A stretch of DNA of 58,221 nt from an uncultured Sphingomonadaceae bacterium (GTDB lineage Bacteria > Pseudomonadota > Alphaproteobacteria > Sphingomonadales > Sphingomonadaceae): positions 1 through 58,221 of the forward strand of contig CALLJS010000025.1 of the NCBI GenBank assembly GCA_938050045.1, written 5' to 3'. Below are positions 54,419 to 58,221 of this stretch, one piece after another. Made by a program: the position numbers and the translations under genes. Below the pieces are notes generated by a model. It was given only the letters and a program-made list of their open reading frames with translations, ran no database searches and was not told the origin of the DNA. Each line of letters opens with the position of its first letter. Within the stretch, counting starts at the first letter, position 1.

Positions 54419-55693
54419 TTATTTTGGAATAGCATTAAGATGCTTTGTAACTTCATCTTCTATATGGTTTTTATTATATTTTTGAGCTTTCATAGCATAG
54501 AGTTCGGCATCCGCTTTAGACAATAATTTCTCAATCGTTCCTATATTCTCATCTTTGTGCGCAAGGCCATAGCTTATGCCCACCATTTTTTCTTCGCCAT
54601 CGATTAAATAGGGCGCGGATAAAATATAGGATAAGCTCTCAATCATTTGTTGACAAAATTGCACCGGCTTATTGACGAATAAAATAGCAAATTCATCACC
54701 GCCAATGCGCGCTATTGTGCCATAATCGCCAATATGCTTCGTCATTCTACGAGCAATTATTTTTAACATTTTATCGCCAGTTGCATGACCAAATTCGTCA
54801 TTTATGGATTTAAACCCATCTAAATCTAACATCACCATCGTGACATTGGTGATTTTGCTATCAACTTCAATAGAATGCATAGTAAGACCGAACATATCTT
54901 TGCCCGCTTCAGGCGCATCATCGTCAATTTCCATCAGGCTAACCAAGCTATTACTCTCTCCATAGACAAGTGCTCCATATTCTTCGATGAGCGCCCGTCT
55001 ATTGAGTAAGTCAGTTAAAATATCCGTATTCGCTAAATCATGCATTTGCACTTGCAATTCAATCATGCGCACCATGTTATAATAATGGCGGCGCAACAAT
55101 GCGATCAAATATACCATAGCCGTCATCACTGTCGCCGCAACGGCGATTAAAAATGTCTCGCCAGAGAAAATCATCATTAAATTAAGCGGGAGCAATACTG
55201 CAATGAGATTAAAGGCGGCAGGAAAAGGAATGATAGACAGGCAATATGCCACAGAAAAACCGCCCATCGCCATAATAAGCACCAAATAAGAATGATGCCC
55301 TCCAACATCGGACTGCCATGTCAATATAGACCAGTATCCGCACATAATCGATAGAAATGCCGATATTAATGTCAGGCTTATAAATTTTTTTTCAACTTTT
55401 TCGCGTTCAAATTTATCATGGCGCCGTCGATACCAAATGATCGCTCTTATCAATGAAAAGGGGATAAAAATAAGCAGAATGATATAGCGAGAAAAAAAAT
55501 TAGCCACATTATCAGGAGGAATTTGGCTAATTATAAATATCAAAGCCATGGTAAGATAAAAGCCGATTGTAAGATATAATAAAGGAATATGCTTTCTCAA
55601 ATGCTCATATTGCATAGCAAGAATATGCTCGCCCACCACACCTTCTCTGGGGCTTAAACCTGTTATTTCTGCAAATTGTTTCATTATTCCCAT
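54419..55693 (-). CDS. Membrane diguanylate cyclase (GGDEF)
   Basis: A 424-residue protein with about six membrane helices (residues 35-200) and a C-terminal GGDEF domain with intact ARIGGDEFAIL and an upstream ALIEEYGALVYG-type linker; LDLDGFKSINDEFGHATGD is the conserved cyclase loop. It should make c-di-GMP. No accessory sensor domain other than the membrane part is recognised. Start 55693, or ATG three codons later. Confidence 0.93.
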   Translation of the reverse strand: MGIMKQFAEITGLSPREGVVGEHILAMQYEHLRKHIPLLYLTIGFYLTMALIFIISQIPPDNVANFFSRYIILLIFIPFSLIRAIIWYRRRHDKFEREKVEKKFISLTLISAFLSIMCGYWSILTWQSDVGGHHSYLVLIMAMGGFSVAYCLSIIPFPAAFNLIAVLLPLNLMMIFSGETFLIAVAATVMTAMVYLIALLRRHYYNMVRMIELQVQMHDLANTDILTDLLNRRALIEEYGALVYGESNSLVSLMEIDDDAPEAGKDMFGLTMHSIEVDSKITNVTMVMLDLDGFKSINDEFGHATGDKMLKIIARRMTKHIGDYGTIARIGGDEFAILFVNKPVQFCQQMIESLSYILSAPYLIDGEEKMVGISYGLAHKDENIGTIEKLLSKADAELYAMKAQKYNKNHIEDEVTKHLNAIPK

Positions 55694-55789
55694 CAGAAAT
55701 ACTTAAAAATACAGGGTTAATATATAATTAAAATTTCTTTATTTTGACAGAATAATCATTGCTTTTCATGTCATTGTCATATCAAAAAT

Positions 55790-55847
55790 AATAATATTGT
55801 TGAAATATATTCAATAACACCAAAAGGATTTTTTCAATAATATTATT
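55790..55847. repeat. 15-bp inverted repeat next to the IS copy
   Basis: AATAATATTGTTGAA at 55790-55804 is complementary, with one mismatch, to TTCAATAATATTATT at 55833-55847. It lies between the diguanylate cyclase gene and the left IS5 end. An AT-rich hairpin here could affect transcription of the cyclase. Confidence 0.5.
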
Positions 55848-55878
55848 CTTGTAAAAGATAATCATAGTTTTAAGCTAG

Positions 55879-56296
55879 GTTCAAGACCTATTGATTTGCA
55901 TTGAACTGCGAACAGTGATTCAGGATGTTAATGGAGCTTACCAAGTCTGATCTGTTTTTGCTTTCTGGTTCTCAAATATCGAAAATCACGCCATATTTTC
56001 CGTTATCGCTCGGTGAGCCGCGCGCGGATGATCGGTGATAAAGGCTATGACAGCGACGACTATCGCGCTGCCTTAAAAGCCAAGGGCATCACGCCTTGCA
56101 TCCCGACAAGAAAGGGCGAAAGTATCACGCAACATAGTGCAAAACCATATATAAACAACGCCATAAGGTCAAAAACATGGTCGGCAGGCTCAAATACTGG
56201 AGGCGTACACGCTACGATCGGTGCGCCCACACCTTCATGGCCGCTATCGCAATCGCAGCTACCGTCATCTTCTGGATCAAATAATGAGTCCTGACC
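55879..56296 (+). mobile_element. Internally deleted IS5-family element (left copy)
   Basis: About 418 bp with imperfect terminal inverted repeats (left GTTCAAGACCTATTGA; right end, reversed, GGTCAGGACTCATTAT). It keeps the start and end of an IS5 transposase but lacks the middle. The loss joins two ATGATCGG octamers that in the longer copy lie far apart (VDDR region and MIGDKG region). Confidence 0.75.
55931..56284 (+). pseudogene. IS5-family transposase remnant (left copy)
   Basis: ATG 55931 opens MELTKSDLFLL ... ISKITPYFPLSLGEPRADDR, then a stop; the frame continues in another register as MIGDKGYDSDDYRAALKAKG, TYKQRHKVKNMVGRLKYW-like sequence and TVIFWIK. The catalytic core between is gone, and an in-frame TAG occurs before CKT. 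Non-functional. Confidence 0.8.
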
Positions 56297-56394
56297 CTAA
56301 TTTACTGCTTACTATTAACCTATTCTCTTGATTATAATTGAGTTATGCAGAAACAACAAGAATATCTCATGCAGCTTAATCAGAGAGGGTGACC

Positions 56395-57135
56395 ATGAAA
56401 TTTGATCATAAGACATGCGAAGAAATGAACCATTATGTTTATGCGCTAATTGATCCGCGCGATAATAAGCCATTCTATGTTGGTGAAGGTGAAAAAAATC
56501 GAGTTTTTGATCATGTAGATGAAGCAGGTGAGACATCTAATGAAACAGATAAATTAGATTTGATCAGAGAAATAAAAGATGAAGGCTATAAAGTCGATCA
56601 CGTTATTTTGTGGCATGGATTAGATAAGAATACGGCATTGATTATAGAAGCATCATTGTTAGATTTTGCGTCATATTTCAAATTTGATTTAACAAATTTG
56701 GTGCGAGGTCATCATTCATCAGTTTTCGGAGCAATGAAAGTCGAGGAAATTATCAGAAAGTATAATGCTCCTCCGCTTGATGAGCTAGGAGATGATTGCG
56801 TCATAATTAATATTAATAAGCGATATAGAGAGACAAGAAACGATGTTTCTATCTACGATGTAACCAAAGGTCATTGGCCGATGGCTAATCCAAATAGGAA
56901 AGGTATAAAATATGTATTGGCAGAATATAAGTCTTTCATTGTAGAGGTTTTCGAGGTTGAAATATGGGAGCCAGTGGACACTGAAAAACGTACTCGTTGG
57001 GAATTCACTGGTAAGGTTGCTCCAGATGAAATCAAAAGAAAGTATTTTAATCGGAAGATTCATAAAAAACGTGGAGCATCTTTTCCAGTATCTTATAATT
57101 TGCAGAAACCATCTGATGATAAGAAAATGGTTTAG
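56395..57135 (+). CDS. GIY-YIG nuclease-domain protein with unusual C-terminal domain
   Basis: A 246-residue protein in the unit between the two IS copies. Residues 10-130 form a GIY-YIG-type (LEM-3-like) domain: HYVYALIDPRDNKPFYVGEG with the Tyr and Gly-Glu-Gly core, RVFDHVDEAGE and ILWHGLDKNTALIIEASLLD with the catalytic Glu region. The last ~105 residues hold a second domain (SIYDVTKGHWPMANPNRKGI, VEVFEVEIWEPV, RWEFTGKVAPDEIKRKYF) that resembles a PUA-like/EVE-like nucleic-acid reader by feel only. The gene is more AT-rich than its surroundings. GAGAGGGTG precedes ATG 56395. Confidence 0.85.
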   Translation: MKFDHKTCEEMNHYVYALIDPRDNKPFYVGEGEKNRVFDHVDEAGETSNETDKLDLIREIKDEGYKVDHVILWHGLDKNTALIIEASLLDFASYFKFDLTNLVRGHHSSVFGAMKVEEIIRKYNAPPLDELGDDCVIININKRYRETRNDVSIYDVTKGHWPMANPNRKGIKYVLAEYKSFIVEVFEVEIWEPVDTEKRTRWEFTGKVAPDEIKRKYFNRKIHKKRGASFPVSYNLQKPSDDKKMV

Positions 57136-57427
57136 TAATTCATGAAATAGTTTGCGCAATTGCGATGCTTTGTTAGGCTCAGGACCTATTAAATTGTTTA
57201 CATAATGTGTTGAAAGTTGATTCAACGATAGTGCCAAAGGAGGTGTTACAAATGATTTATTTATGTTGAGTAAGGCACAGATGCGCCAGATAGAGCCATA
57301 TTTTCCGTTATCGCATGGCGTGCCGCGCGTGGATGATCGGCGTGTGCTCTCTGGGATTATCTTTGTAATCAGAAACGCTCTGCGCTGGCGTGATGCACCA
57401 GCAGCTTATGGTCATCATAAAGCCTGT

Positions 57428-57444
57428 CCTGAATTTGTTTCAGG
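57428..57444. repeat. 17-bp palindrome inserted in the transposase frame
   Basis: CCTGAA-TTTGT-TTCAGG. In frame it adds CPEFVSGT between HKA and IYHHF, where IS5 transposases normally run HKTLYNRF. It has the same arms as the hairpin repeat near glyS (CCTGAA...TTCAGG), so it is probably a copy of that element family. Confidence 0.65.
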
Positions 57445-57712
57445 AACGATTTATCACCATTTTATCCGCTGGAGCCGTCTTGGCGTGTTTAATAAGATAT
57501 TTGCTGCCCTTGCTGCGAGCAGTGATAGCGATGAGACGTTGATGATTGATGCCACCCACCTAAAGGCGCACCGCACCGCCGCTAGCCTTTTAAAAAAGGG
57601 ACTGTTCCCCGCCATATCGGACGGACCAAAGGCGGGTTAAACTCAAAGCTCCATGCCGTTTGTGATGGGAATGGTAGGCCGCTCATTTTGTGCCTCAGCG
57701 ACTGAGCATCGA

Positions 57713-57731
57713 CAATGTTCGGGGAACATTG
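57713..57731. repeat. 19-bp palindrome in the transposase remnant
   Basis: CAATGTTC-GGG-GAACATTG lies within about 39 extra bases placed between LCLSD and MSDHIGAKL. It introduces a stop into the original frame. Confidence 0.6.
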
Positions 57732-58153
57732 GGAGACGCGCAAGCAGATGAGTGACCATATCGGTGCTAAGCTCACTCATTCGGCACTTCCTGGCCACGC
57801 GACCTGCATGATCGGTGATAAAGGCTATGATAGCGACGACTATCGCGCGGCTTTGAAAGCCAAAGGAATCAGGCCCTGCATCTCGCCGCGCAAAGGGCGA
57901 AAGTCTCACGTAACTTAGTGCAAAACCACATATAAACAACGCCATAAGGTCGAAAATATGGTTGGCAAGCTCAAAGACTGGCGGCGCATCGCCACCCGTT
58001 ATGACCAGCAAGCAGATGTCTTCATGGCCGCAATCACGCTTGCGGCAATCGTTATATGGTGGATTTAATGAGTCTAGAGCCTAGTAGGTTTTTTTATGAT
58101 AGATATTTTTGATCTCACAAGGTTTCAGGCCAAATAAATAAAAAGGTTCACAA

Positions 58154-58221
58154 ATGAAATTATATGTTTATAGTAAGCGAACATTTTGAAAGCCGTATTC
58201 GCATGGGGACAAGAATAAGCG
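58154..58221 (+). pseudogene. Start of a partial gene, possibly broken, at the window end
   Basis: ATG 58154 after AAAAGG opens MKLYVYSKRTF and then a stop; removing one T from TTTT (58184-58187) would continue FESRIRMGTRIS to the window edge. Only about 22 codons are visible and the rest lies outside, so this is tentative. Confidence 0.3.

Larger units (their letters stand above)
57263..58068 (+). pseudogene. IS5-family transposase, broken (right copy)
   Basis: MLSKAQMRQIEPYFPLSHGV to DATHLKAHRTAASLLKKGLF is a recognisable IS5-family N-terminus. After GLF, loss of one C shifts the frame (expected PRHIGRTKGGLNSKLHAVCD). The remainder continues in other frames: CDGNGRPLILCLSD, stop, then MSDHIGAKL, MIGDKGYDSDDYRAALKAKG, an in-frame TAG, and KDWRRIATRYD ... 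VIWWI. Not functional as read. Confidence 0.85.
57177..58080 (+). mobile_element. IS5-family element with frameshifts and palindromic insertions (right copy)
   Basis: About 904 bp with imperfect terminal inverted repeats (left GCTCAGGACCTATTAA, right end reversed GCTCTAGACTCATTAA; 12 of 16 positions match). It carries a broken transposase gene in which two short palindromes and at least one base loss disrupt the reading frame. Confidence 0.8.
55875..58084. mobile_element. Composite-transposon-like unit: two IS5-family copies around a GIY-YIG gene
   Basis: Two degenerate IS5-family elements in the same orientation (55879-56296 and 57177-58080) enclose one gene. The outer borders are both CTAG (55875-55878 and 58081-58084), while the inner borders are CTAA (56297-56300) and TTAG (57173-57176). 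IS5-type insertion produces a four-base YTAR duplication, so identical outer flanks suit movement as one unit. This is an inference from four bases and should be weighed as such. Confidence 0.55.

Noticed and set aside
55931-58068. A working IS5 transposase in either copy
   Set aside because: The left copy lacks its core and the right copy has a base loss, an inserted stop and a further TAG, so neither encodes a full enzyme.

Overview
The window reads as chromosomal DNA of an alphaproteobacterium, most likely a Sphingomonadales member. This rests on gene order and gene content, not on any search: the set mutL | mreB-mreC-mreD-mrdA-rodA, the argD-argF-hslO run, an NDUFA12-type complex I accessory protein followed by a DUF2155 protein and aat, a CarD regulator, a bifunctional Rsh enzyme and Mg-type HemB. 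The DNA is visibly AT-rich for that group. A family PL7 alginate lyase hints at a marine or algal-associated life.

Layout. 1-5.7 kb: glyS and glyQ on the minus strand, separated by a cluster of intergenic repeats, then a lone molybdopterin oxidoreductase. 5.7-8.9 kb: a small membrane protein/XRE regulator pair with a likely operator region, two TraB/GumN-family genes and a small membrane protein. 9-13.2 kb: rplY, pth, a Tat-type short-chain dehydrogenase, a small TonB-like gene bracketed by a 45-bp direct repeat, and ychF. 13.2-19 kb: an amidinotransferase-fold hydrolase, an M28 peptidase, the PL7 lyase, and a MaoC / MEST-like hydrolase / small zinc-ribbon-like cluster. 19-30.8 kb: mutL with a coupled, apparently frameshifted small gene, the divergent rod-shape operon, an M23 peptidase, hemB, a gamma-class carbonic anhydrase and an ArsC-family reductase. 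30.8-41.9 kb: signalling and regulation (GGDEF/EAL protein, fatty acyl-AMP ligase, recX, rsh, HxlR, CarD, a double cold-shock-domain protein, DUF192). 42-43.9 kb: NDUFA12, DUF2155 and aat, the last two with coding regions overlapping antisense for about 355 bp. 43.9-48.8 kb: a complete vitamin B12 uptake operon (cobalamin riboswitch, TonB receptor, binding lipoprotein, permease, ATPase). 48.9-55.7 kb: a minus-strand run with hslO, argF, argD, a GFA-family protein, an alpha/beta hydrolase-OsmC fusion and a membrane diguanylate cyclase. 55.87-58.08 kb: two degenerate IS5-family copies in direct orientation flank a GIY-YIG nuclease gene. The outer flanks are both CTAG, as expected if the whole unit once moved as a composite transposon.

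Most of the window is ordinary housekeeping DNA. The parts worth a second look are the composite-transposon-like unit with its GIY-YIG cargo, palindromic insertions inside one of its transposase copies, the 45-bp repeat around the TonB-like gene, the aat/DUF2155 antisense overlap, the XRE operon with matching sites on both sides of its promoter, and small genes that look broken at T-runs. No tRNA, rRNA or CRISPR array was recognised. All family names come from recognising motifs in the translated sequence; no database search was possible.
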